Assembly (NCBI GenBank): GCA_029379385.1
Contig: CM055618.1
Coordinates: 16,097,071-16,161,070, forward strand
DNA from: Quillaja saponaria
Taxonomy: Eukaryota; Streptophyta; Magnoliopsida; Fabales; Quillajaceae
Direction: 5' to 3'
DNA: 64,000 bases
In this document: positions 37,501 through 47,698 of the stretch, piece after piece
How positions within the stretch are numbered: position 1 is the first letter of the stretch
Layout: every line of letters starts with the position of its first letter
Translations under genes and position numbers: made by a program
Notes under the pieces: model-generated
What the model was told of the DNA's origin: nothing
Databases searched by the model: none
What the model saw: the letters and a program-made list of their open reading frames with translations, nothing else

Positions 37501-38712
37501 TGGCAGCTCATTTCCAAAGAAGAAAAAGAAAACAATAACAAAGAAAAAAACAAAAATAAAAATGGCATGCTGCTTATCAAGAACAAAGACGGGAAGTAAA
37601 GTTTTTGATATTTCATCAAGCAAACAGATGTCAGCTCACGTCCAAAGAATAAAAAATGGAAATGAAAAAATAAACAAAAATGGCATGCTGCTTATCAATA
37701 TGACAGTAACAAAGAAGAAAAGAAAACTACTTTTACTTTCTAATTTTAATTCATTAAGGGTGCTTCTTGTAGGGAAATTTTTATCTTGGAGGACTGGAGG
37801 GATTCTAAACAACAATGTCATGGTAAGTAATTTACATTACTATTCTTTATTTGTTATTTGTATTTCCTCAGTGAGAAACCGTATGTGCAGTAGATTGTGC
37901 CTGTTTAGATTTCTCTGAATAAAGATGCCAATATCATTGTGATTGAGGATTAGATCTAAACTAAGTCTGTACTTGCTGTAATATGATAAACCCATATAAC
38001 TTAGAGGAAATTTAAAACCGTATGTTAATTGAAAAGGATGTACTTTACAGAAGCTATAAGTGTGGTCATATATGGTAGCTCAGACAGGATCACTTTAATC
38101 AACTTCTAGATTGCAAAAGTAGTTGGTTTTGTTTTCACTTTTGTTCTGTTTTAGGAATCTCTAATCTAGTTGATACAAGGAGATCTTGGTGGAAGCATTA
38201 TTTAGAGCTTAATCTCTCATCTAGTTGATTATCATTATTCTTTGGTTTTGAGAGCTATGTATAGGATTGTTAAGTAGATGGATGGTTAACCTTAGGCTGC
38301 GAGATTGTGTTCTCATTTGGAGTTTGGAGTTTGTGTGATGCCAAATTCAGATTCAATTCTTTGGACGCTGCTCTCATTGATTGGATTTTCAATTAGACTC
38401 CAATGGTTTGGCACCATTCCTTTTCATACTTCCAAGTCTTCTGAACTCGGTAAAATATAATGGTACATTTGAAAAGAAAATTAACCTTACCGTACTACAA
38501 TGAATTATTTAATTTGAATGGATTAGTTTAGTTAGATATTCTTCCCAAGAAATACTCTCTATGCTTTAGTATGCAGAAGCTTGTGTTGCAAAGCATAGTA
38601 TGAGTTTGATTCAGCTTCTAACCAATCTCCTCTGCCAATGCAGGTTGGGGTAATTCCTTGGTTAATAGTATCTACCAGGGTAAGCAAATTCCTTTCTCGA
38701 TTCTTCAAGTAG
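34523..38712 (+). CDS. GET1: GET1/WRB-like receptor for tail-anchored proteins, 177 aa
   Basis: Seven exons: 34523-34633, 35482-35561, 36374-36444, 37014-37084, 37168-37249, 37773-37822 and 38644-38712; 534 nt in frame. GET1 (WRB in animals) is the ER membrane receptor that, with GET2, accepts tail-anchored proteins from the GET3 ATPase. The protein has a first membrane segment (GAPLIFTIVIAFQFLSRW), a cytosolic coiled coil rich in K/E (VEIKQLLKEASSLSQPSTFA and AKLRRLAAAKEKEL), then two more hydrophobic segments (VLTYVVLIFWFWRTPVA and VMVGVIPWLIVSTRV) and the tail SKFLSRFFK. This is the CHD5/WRB layout and nearly the full length of the Arabidopsis protein (AT4G16444 by recall). A GT after STR could look like a donor, but reading through gives the conserved tail and stop. 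Confidence 0.93.
37489..37705 (+). repeat. Imperfect tandem duplication in a GET1-like intron
   Basis: Both units share GCAGCTCA/TCAGCTCA, TCCAAAGAA, A-rich filler and the identical string AAAAATGGCATGCTGCTTAT (near 37557 and 37676), about 120 bp apart. The repeat lies between exons 5 and 6 and does not touch a splice site. Confidence 0.75.
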
Positions 38713-40060
38713 ATGATGATTTTGATTCCCTCCTCACTTGCTACATGAATATGACCTGCACTTTTTTTAGACTGGACATGAGCAATTAGCAGGACGTCAA
38801 GCCTTTATCATTCCCATTCTTATTTATTTGCATGTGTAATTCCATTTCTTGACATGTAAAGTCCACTCTATTTTCGGACATATTTTCCACATATAGTGAA
38901 ATATTTTTATGTGCTCAATTCCTTGATGTAAGTAAAAGTTTTCTCTTGTAGCATAAGAAATGTGAGTAATCATCCCAACATTAATCTTATCTTACTTAAA
39001 AAAAATATTTATCAATACATTGATTTAAGCTAGTAGATATTTCAAAGTAAATTATGTATCTTACCGAAAATTTTGGCATAGCCTCTGACAATATATGTCT
39101 AGACCAGCATAATTCACTATGTACATACCTGCCTTTTTTTTTTTTTTTTTTTTTTTCCAGCTATGATTTAGTCTCAAATCATTTTGTATATTGCCATGTT
39201 TGATTTAGTGTTAAGAGCAGCTTTTGAGATTAAGTTTTTATTAAAAAATGTTTGGTTATAGAGTCTTAAAAACTAAAGATGAAAATAATTTTTTTTTTTT
39301 TTTTTCAAAAAGAAAATGAGAAAAAACTTAAATGAATTTTAATAACTTTTTGATTTAAACAAATATATTCATAATATATGTTATATTTTAAAATACACCC
39401 TTATTCTTTTTTTCTTTTTTTGGTAGACAAAATATACCCTTATTCTAATTTATGTTTAGAACTAAAATCTCTAAAATTAATAAAAATAAATATATGTTAT
39501 AATTATTTAAAAATATAAATATAAAATAAGTAGTTTTATTATTTAAATATCAACATTATTTATATAAAAATTCCAATCAAAACAACTTGTTGCAAAAATA
39601 TATCAAAGTATACCATTTGTTTAGTAATACTCAATATCTATTTTGAAAAATATGCTCAAACAGCATTTTATATTTTACGTTTTTTCAGTTTTTATACTCA
39701 CTAACCCAAAGGATCCTATACTATCTAAAAATCTTTAGTGGGCAAAATGGTAATGAGAAATGACCTCCCTTTGGTGGGCCGAAAAATCACGTATTTGGGC
39801 CTATAAACTTGTGGGCTACGGCAGCATGGGCGCCTTGGTAATCAGCAGTGTTATTTTCCCAAACCACCCTCAAATTGACGAGTTGACTTACTGTCTTGTA
39901 CTGAGCCCTACAAAGCAAGGTTATTTTTGTCATTTAGATTGAACTCGCTATTTTAGTAAGAAAATAATGAATAATAAATAGCAGGATCGGGCCCAAAACG
40001 TTAAGAGAAGAAATTTCAGAAAGGGGCGCGCTGGTCTCGACTAAGAAACCCGTTGAAAGC
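38713..40060. other. Intergenic; AT-rich, then RRM-gene upstream region
   Basis: A 28-base T tract lies near 39133-39160 and AT-rich sequence runs to 39720. Between 39760 and 40000 several GGGCC elements (TGGGCCG, TGGGCCT, GGGCCCA) appear, in keeping with a housekeeping promoter. No gene recognised. Confidence 0.5.
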
Positions 40061-40063
40061 TTC

Positions 40064-40081
40064 AAACCCTAGCTAGGGTTT
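40064..40081. promoter_or_regulatory. Telo-box palindrome upstream of the RRM gene
   Basis: AAACCCTAGCTAGGGTTT is a perfect 18-bp palindrome formed by two inverted telo boxes (AAACCCTA), about 130 bp before the ATG at 40213. Telo boxes with TGGGCC elements mark many plant promoters for ribosomal-protein and RNA-processing genes. Confidence 0.7.
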
Positions 40082-40212
40082 TTTCGAATTTGTGTTACCT
40101 TTGTTTTGGGATTCGCTTGTCTATAATCTCTCACAGTCTTTGAATCCGGAGTATTAGAATTTCTCCATAACCGAAGCAGTGGTTGTTCGAAGAATCAACA
40201 GCCCTCGATACC

Positions 40213-41748
40213 ATGTACGGACAGAGAGGGTAAGTTGAAATTTCGATCTTGTGCTAGTTGTTTTGTATAATTCGCGTTTGTTTTTCGATATTTTATTGTT
40301 GTCTAATTGGGTGGTTTGGGTAGATTTGGGTGCCATGTTTGTTATTTTCTAAATGTTAAGCTGGATAGGAATAGTGGGGACTATTTAAATCAAAAAAAGT
40401 ATGTTGATGCAATTTGAGATTCTGATCTGACCTCTGAAATTATTGACTTGTTTTTCTGATTACCAAAAAATCATGCATATTCATAGATGTCGTTTAAGCA
40501 TTATTTTTTATTTTTTGAGGGTCAACATATGTGTGTCTTGTGTATTATATTTGAATGAGTAATGTTATTTAGTTTTTTTTTTTTTAACTAACTGATAGAT
40601 TGCATCTTGAACAAAAAAAAAGTCTTATTTATTCATTGCAAGAAAACCCTAAATGTTTTTATTTTATTTTAGTCTATATCCATCGAAGATATAGTCTATT
40701 GGATGTTCTTTTAAGGGTAGCATTAGTTTGTTGAGAGTTGAGAGTTGAGAAATTGTTATTTGGATGGTTTGGAACTAGTTATATCTGTTCTACTTGTCTA
40801 CATGGAATTTTGTATCTTGTTTGTTTTTAGGAGGGTTGATGAATATGATAAATTCTTTTTAAGAGTTGAAATTAAAAATAAGTTAGCAGGAGAACATGGG
40901 TTGGGATTGGTTTATTAACAGGTTAAGTGGGGAATTTTGTTTTTTTTTTGGGTATGGATTATTGAAGGGCAATGTTGGGAAGCGGGGGGGTTTCGGACGG
41001 GTACGAGGTCGGCTCAAAGAGACAAAGAATGATGGAATCCAATCCATACTTCGCAGTGAGCAGCAGTACAGGTGGCTTTCAACCATACATAGGATATGGT
41101 GGTGGCTTTCAGCCCTCTCCCTTTCCAGTGGTTCGTCTCCGGGGACTTCCCTTCAACTGTACAGATATTGACATTTTCAAGTTCTTTGCTGGACTGGACA
41201 TCGTTGATGTATTGCTGGTCAACAAGAGTGGGCGCTTCTCGGGAGAGGCCTTTGTTGTCTTTGCGGGATCAATGCAGGTAGAGCTTGCTTTACACAGAGA
41301 TCGGCAAAATATGGGACGCAGATATGTGGAAGTTTTTAGGTGCAAGAGGCAGGATTATTACAATGCTGTTGCTGCAGAGGTAAATTATGAAGGAATTTAT
41401 GATAATGACTACCATGGAAGCCCTCCTCCATCGAGATCCAAGAGGTTTAGTGATAAAGATCAAATGGAGTACAGTGAGATATTGAAGATGCGTGGCCTAC
41501 CATTCTCCGTGAAGAAATCTCAAATTGTTGATTTTTTTGGAGATTACAAGCTGATAGAAGAGAGGATACATATTGCATGTCGACCTGATGGAAAAGCCAC
41601 TGGAGAAGCATATGTGGAGTTTATTTCTGCAGAAGAGGCTAAGAGAGCAATGGGCAAGGATAAAATGACAATTGGGTCAAGGTATGTGGAGCTGTTTCCT
41701 TCAACACAAGATGAAGCTAGACGGGCAGAGTCAAGATCGAGGCAGTGA
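40213..41748 (+). CDS. hnRNP F/H (GRSF1)-like protein with two RRM domains, 265 aa
   Basis: Two exons, 40213-40229 and 40968-41748. The first encodes only MYGQRG; joined to exon 2 it gives MYGQRGAMLGSGGVSDGYEV, matching the plant family N-terminus I recall (AT5G66010-like). The protein has two quasi-RRM domains of the hnRNP H/F type. The first is at about 58-135, with VVRLRGLPFNCTDIDIFKFF and SGEAFVVFAG. The second is at about 170-250, with ILKMRGLPFSVKKSQIVDFF, HIACRPDGKATGEAYVEF and GSRYVELFPS. qRRMs of this class bind G-rich RNA, typically in splicing or RNA processing in the nucleus; the plant function is little known. An ATG at the fifth base of exon 2 (40972) opens the same frame and could serve as an alternative start. 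Confidence 0.92.
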
Positions 41749-43243
41749 TTAGGCTCTATTTACAGGGAGTTCAAATGATTATGTTTGTTTTTAGGGGTTA
41801 TTGTATTGGTATAATTTTGCCAGTGTGGTGATACTACAACTTTATTTTAGATTACATGCCTAGATGTTGAGTAATATAGTTGTTATATGGATGTTTTGAG
41901 ACGAAAGTTTTAATGTTTATGAATGCAAGGAAGGTTTGGAAGCATGTTATAGAATGATCCTTCCCCAATTAGTTGGTCTTGATATCTGGTTTTGGTGTTC
42001 TGTTTGAATTGTGTGGAAAATGATGATTAGAATGATTAGGTGTAACCTATGCTAATTTTGGAAATTACAAAAAATTGTCATTCAGTAGGGAAGGTATGGT
42101 TGCCTTTGATAAGTTCACTATTATACATTTGCAAATGACATAGATGACGGAGACAGAGTATGGAACTGTGAATTGGATGAAACATGGGCATCATATCGTT
42201 CTATATTATTAATTTCCTAGGTCGGATTACAACAATCAGTGATGGTATGCCAAAAAACGTTAGTGTTTTATGTTTTCTTTGTCATTTTATCATTTTATGT
42301 GTATATGATACGATAAAATTGTAAGTACATCATTTCCTCTACTACTCTTCGACCAAACAAGGAGTAAAAGAGGAAAGTATACGAATGGTAGATGAGAAAT
42401 TGGTAAGACAAAAGGAGTAAAAGAGCTTACTTTTTAGCTTTTTCACAAGGAATGGAGTCCATCTCCAGTCACCCATAACTTTTAACCGTGTACATATTAT
42501 CACCCCTCTTATCATGAGCCAGGGTATGTTACTAATTGTTGTGGTGAAGAATTTAGGCCAGTAAAAATGGTGATATACATGCCATGTTTTGGATTAGAGT
42601 GAGATTACAAATTTTAATCAACAATTAGAGAGTTAAAGATTATTATTATGTTATACTAAAGCTGAGTGTTTATCAACTTTTTTTTATGATGCAAGTTTCA
42701 TTGGGCATTTTTATTAAAGAAAGTTATTCACATGTTAGCAAGAAGAAACAAGTACATCCATAATAAACTTATCCCCCTTCTTCGATCTATTTTCCGTCAT
42801 ATACTGAACAAAAAACCTTGTCTTGGTTGGCATATAGCCCTCCTTGCAGAACCGATTGCTGTTAATAGGCTTAAGTAAGACAGCTTTCGTTAAGAGGCAC
42901 TGTTACTTGGTAATTGACCCGGAACATATATAGAACTCTTCCAGCAAAAACTTTAATGTCGATTCTACAAAAAAAGAAAAAAAACTTAATGTCGTTTCTT
43001 CTAATGAGATAGAGAAAAGCAAAAGATGATGGTACCTCGACTTCTTTTCATCAAATACAATACTGCATCAAACAGTCCAAAGTCAGATCATGGAGGGAAG
43101 TCAGTCACCAGCCAAACTTGCACACTCTGTATAAACACCAGCTCCAAACAGACTCCTATAAGTCTGTTTTGTTTACAACAATGTCTCCAGTGCTTTGATG
43201 TGAACATTTCCTAGAAGCTGACCAACCAAATATCAGTATTTTA
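41749..43243. other. Convergent intergenic region
   Basis: Holds the 3' UTR of the RRM gene and, at the far end, that of the minus-strand PPR gene. No other gene seen. Confidence 0.5.
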
Positions 43244-45562
43244 TCATATCAACCAGCTCCTTCCCCGATCTTTCCTCACCTTAGATTTAGCCATTTTTTG
43301 CCTCCACTTAAGAGCTTCTTCCCATTTTCCCTCACCAGAGTAGATATTCGAGGAAAGAACATATGAAACATGGTCATTGGGATTGAGTTCTACCAACTTC
43401 CTCACACAGATTTCTGCAAGCTTTGTGTTGCAGTAAATCCGACAAGCACTTAATAAAGTTCTCCATGCTGATTCACTTCCATCATTCTCTATTAATTGGT
43501 AAGCATCATCGAGCCTTCCAGCCCGACCATAGACATCAACCAAGCAAGCATAATGCTCAGATTCTGGCTTGATTTTATACTTGTAATGCATTAAACTAAA
43601 GAAATGCAAACTCTCTTCTACATAACCCACATGGCTACAAGATGATAGTACAGCTAAGAAAGTCACATGATTGGGGATCAAACCCATTTTCTCCATTTTA
43701 TTAAATACTTCTATAGCTTCCTCTGCTTTCCCATGATGCCCATATCCAGAGATCATGGCATTATATGTTACTTCATTTAGCTGTATTTGTTCCCCAAAAA
43801 CTTTCTTGGACTCCTCTATGTTTCCACATTTAGCATACATATCTATCATGGAACTTCCAACATAGACATCACTATTTAAACCAGACTTAATAATGAAAGC
43901 ATGAAACTGTTTACCCACATCTATAGCTGAAAGTTCTGAACAGGCTGCAATGGATGATGGAAGGCTATAACTTGTAAAAGCAATTCCATTAGCCAACATC
44001 TCTTTGCAAAGTCTTAGAGCTTCTAATTCCGTCCCATTTTGTTGGTACATTCCAATGACAGAACTCCAAGAACTATCATCCTTCTGAACAATGTCAACAA
44101 AGGCTTTATAAGCATTGTCAATTTCCCCACATTCTGAATACATGTGGACTACTGCATTGCCTACCAGAGTTTGAAAACTCAAATTTGATTTTACCAAAAC
44201 AGAATGAATCTGCATACCTGTCACGAGATCTGATATACTCTGACAAGATTTTAGAACAGCAATTACAGTGGCTCCATCAAATTGCAACAATGTGGCTTTA
44301 AGTTCTTTGAAAAGTTCAATGCAAGGAGCAGATCCCTTGTCCAGATGAGCATAAGCCAAGATCATAGAATTCCATGCAACAATATCTCTATCATCAATCG
44401 TTTTAAACAATTTTTTGGCTTCATCTAATTCACCAAAATCTGCATAAAGACTTAAAAGGACACTTGCTACAAAACAATCATTTCGGTACCCATTTTTTAT
44501 CATCTGGGCATGAACTTGAATTCCTACATTGAGGTCTTTAGCCTCAGCACAACCTTTTAGAGTACTTGACAGAACATGTTGGTCAAGTTTCCTGCCTTGT
44601 CTACACATATTCCTGAAGAAAGCAACAGCTTCCTGTCCATTACCGTTTTTTGTATAGCCCGAGATAATTGAACTCCAAACAAAGTTATCCTTCCTCTCCA
44701 TTGAATCAAAGATTTTCCAAGCAGAATCCATATCCCCACACTTCCCATACAAGTCCACCAAAGCACTGCCCACCACGATATCCACTTCAGTTCCAAATTT
44801 CAAGGCAAGCCCGTGAATTTGCTTTACCTCTTCCAATGAATAACAACATTTGACGAGACTTGTAAATGTTATATCATCGGGTTTCAGGTCATCAATCTCC
44901 CGCATTTCAGAAAGCAATTTCAAAACCACATCACAAGCACCAACTTCAGCAAACCCGGAAATCATTACATTCCATGTAACACGATCTTTCTCCAACAACT
45001 CATCAAATATCAGATATGTATCATCAAGATTATTGCCAGCCTTAAAGTACATATATACAAGAGAGCTACCTGCAAATTTATCTCTCACAAGCCCGAAATG
45101 AACCATCATTCCATGAAATTGTAAACCTAAAGTAAGGAAAGCAGGAGCAGCACAAACCCGGAGCAAGACAGAGAAAGTATACTGGTTTGGTCTCTCACCT
45201 ACTTCAAGCATTTCTTTGAACATTTTCAGTGCCTCCCTAAAAGACCCAGCTCGAATATGCGCTGAAATCAAGGTTGTCCACGTGACAACATTCTTCTGGG
45301 GCATTCCATCGAACAAAAGGTGTGCATGTTCTAAGTCACCACATTTTGTGTACAGGCTCAAAAGGGTGTTTATCACATGCACTTCTGATATGGTTTGTGA
45401 GACTAAAAGCTTTGCATGAATTTGTTTGCACTCTCTAATGGATTTGGGTTTTGAATTTGTTCCCAGTATCAGTGAAATGGGTTCTAGCACTACGGTAGCA
45501 TTGGAAGCTACAGCCATGTGATAAGAATGGGTACATAATTTGATTGTTTTCCGAAGCAGCAT
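43244..45562 (-). CDS. PLS-class pentatricopeptide repeat protein, E subgroup, 772 aa
   Basis: One uninterrupted exon, typical of PLS-class PPR genes. These proteins bind organelle RNA in a sequence-specific way, mostly for C-to-U editing in mitochondria or chloroplasts. About fifteen or more PPR units are visible through repeated forms such as NVVTWTTLISAHIRAGSFRE, DRVTWNVMISGFAEVG, DNFVWSSIISGYTKNG, DIVAWNSMILAYAHLD and NEVTYNAMISGYGHHGKAEE. After the last repeat comes an E region (SAWRTLLSACRIYCNTKLAE, LVELNPNDHVSYVLSSNIYS) and the protein stops at KVRKDRGRSWLI. There is thus no DYW deaminase domain, and editing would need a partner that supplies it. The N-terminus (MLLRKTIKLCTHSYH) is basic and acid-poor, compatible with an organelle transit peptide; Met16 is an alternative start. 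The target RNA cannot be read from sequence by eye. Confidence 0.93.
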   Translation of the reverse strand: MLLRKTIKLCTHSYHMAVASNATVVLEPISLILGTNSKPKSIRECKQIHAKLLVSQTISEVHVINTLLSLYTKCGDLEHAHLLFDGMPQKNVVTWTTLISAHIRAGSFREALKMFKEMLEVGERPNQYTFSVLLRVCAAPAFLTLGLQFHGMMVHFGLVRDKFAGSSLVYMYFKAGNNLDDTYLIFDELLEKDRVTWNVMISGFAEVGACDVVLKLLSEMREIDDLKPDDITFTSLVKCCYSLEEVKQIHGLALKFGTEVDIVVGSALVDLYGKCGDMDSAWKIFDSMERKDNFVWSSIISGYTKNGNGQEAVAFFRNMCRQGRKLDQHVLSSTLKGCAEAKDLNVGIQVHAQMIKNGYRNDCFVASVLLSLYADFGELDEAKKLFKTIDDRDIVAWNSMILAYAHLDKGSAPCIELFKELKATLLQFDGATVIAVLKSCQSISDLVTGMQIHSVLVKSNLSFQTLVGNAVVHMYSECGEIDNAYKAFVDIVQKDDSSWSSVIGMYQQNGTELEALRLCKEMLANGIAFTSYSLPSSIAACSELSAIDVGKQFHAFIIKSGLNSDVYVGSSMIDMYAKCGNIEESKKVFGEQIQLNEVTYNAMISGYGHHGKAEEAIEVFNKMEKMGLIPNHVTFLAVLSSCSHVGYVEESLHFFSLMHYKYKIKPESEHYACLVDVYGRAGRLDDAYQLIENDGSESAWRTLLSACRIYCNTKLAEICVRKLVELNPNDHVSYVLSSNIYSGEGKWEEALKWRQKMAKSKVRKDRGRSWLI

Positions 45563-47640
45563 TCCAATTGGGCAGCTGCAACTGGTTTTTATCTACTGAA
45601 ACTTTTGCTTTGGCGCTTGAGTTCTCATAATTGTTGTAACCTTTTGCTTATTTTCTCATTTTTCAATTTTTGAAACCAAATTTTACCAAACAGGGCCTTA
45701 GTAATTATTAATGGCATTTTCGTTATTTTTCTATTAGAAATGGTCATATGTATGATATTTGAGAGTCTTATGCTAACTTTTCTAACGTCCGTCTTGATGC
45801 CACATATCAAACAGTTTTCTTGTTTTCCATTAATGCCCCTTTCAATTATACTATTGAAGATTTGAAGTTGCACTATTGAGAAATTTAGTGGAGGGTTCTT
45901 GATTCTGGAATCCTGCATTTTATATTTTAGAGTAAAGTGGACTAATTATAGTCATTAGAAAATACAAAATACAAAAAAATAAAATAAATTTTAAAAAACA
46001 AACAAAAATATTTTTAAGTTTAATTTTAAAACTTTTATCTTTATTACTCAAAACTTAAATTATAAAGTGTTTGATTTATATTGAGATTTAACTAAACAAG
46101 AATTATAATAATAAAAGAGTTTGATAAAAAATTTAAGTGCACACGTTATAATTTAAAAATTAAATATCACTGCGATTATAATTAATTACTATAATAAATA
46201 TTATAAATTTTCTATTTATATTATCTTAACAACTTATTAAACAACAAAAATTCATCATAAAATATATGTAAAGTTGATAAACATATATGCAACGTTGAAG
46301 ATTTTTTTTTTTACATACTGAATAGTTAAGGTCATGGAGAAATTTCAAAAGGAAAAAAAAAAGTTATTGAGCATAATAATTTTTTTTGGTAATAAAATGA
46401 AGAAAATAAATTATTGAAAGGAAATCGAAGTTTTAGACACGTTTTAAAAAATACATGATGCATAACTCAAAAGTGAAAAAAAAATGTGAAAAATAATTAA
46501 TTTATTTAGTACTTTCAAAAATTTTAGTGTTATTTTATATATATATATTAACATGGTTTATTTGTTTCCAACCAAAAAAAAAAAAAAAATTATTTATTTT
46601 ATTTATATTTTGTATTCTATAGATTGAAGCATATGATTAGAAATAGTGTTGAAATATAAGTCGTTAATTTTTTAATGACTATAATTAGTGCAACTTAAAA
46701 AAATCATAATCCATGATTTTGGTGTACAAATTTTATCTGTTATTAATGGTAATTTGAGATAGTTCGGAATGAAAAGGGGCCTCAATTTTGGAGTTGAAAG
46801 TGATAGAGTTTAATAACTCTATATATTCTTGTAGTGTTATTGGTTAAATCTTTAAATACTCAAAAATTAAAATTGACTCTGTATGCCTTATATTTAATTA
46901 ATAATAAAAACAAAATTCATCTCTTAATCTATGTGTGAATGATTTTCATGTGAAGATTTAACTTAACCCATAGTTAAAAAATTTAACACATATTTTAAGA
47001 AACAAATACTAATATTGATGAGTTTGTAAAATATAGTTAAATCTATTGGTTAATTTTTATTTTTATTTTTGGTAAGAAAATGGGACAAAATGTCTATTGG
47101 ACATTGGTTATGTTGTTTTTAATAATGTATATTTTTTTTGTGGAAGTCTCTAATTCTGTTTTGTGAAAAATTAGCTTCCCGCGTTTAATCTGTTATTGGT
47201 ACGAATTTTAGTTAATTTTTTCGTCGTTTAATTTATATAATTTCTGTTAATCTTAAAACATTTAAAAAATTTAAAATAAAATAAAATTGTATCAAGCCTA
47301 AGATTTGAAACCTTAGATTCTTGGTTATTGGCCGAGATCTTTCTTAGATTCTTTAACAAGTTGATGTTCTCAACTCAACACTAACATGCTATCCCCCAAA
47401 TATATTTTTAATTTCTATTAGTAAGTTGTTAGTTTGATAAATTGATATATATCAAAATTTAATTTACAAAAATTAATGTCTAAATAAAAAATATATATAA
47501 TAATTATAAAAAAACTCTGCTTGGTTGAAGCTCTGAGCCTGAAGTGAAAACCATGACACTAAAAAGGTTTAAAAAGAAACATGCAAAAACTCGTACTAAA
47601 AGCTGAGTTTTTCTTCGTTCCTTTTTTTGCATTAGCGCAG
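45563..47640. other. AT-rich intergenic region
   Basis: No coding exon, RNA gene or intact mobile element recognised. The 46000-47500 part is extremely AT-rich with many short A and T runs. The first 100 bp beyond 45562 presumably hold the PPR 5' UTR. Confidence 0.5.
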
Positions 47641-47698
47641 TTCTTAGACCTTATTCTTGCGGCTTGGACCCCATAATCATGATATCTATCCCTTCTTC

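Noticed and set aside
38680..38712. Possible donor after STR in the last GET1-like exon (AGG|GTAAGC)
   Set aside because: Reading through gives SKFLSRFFK and a stop, matching the conserved GET1 tail, so no intron is needed.
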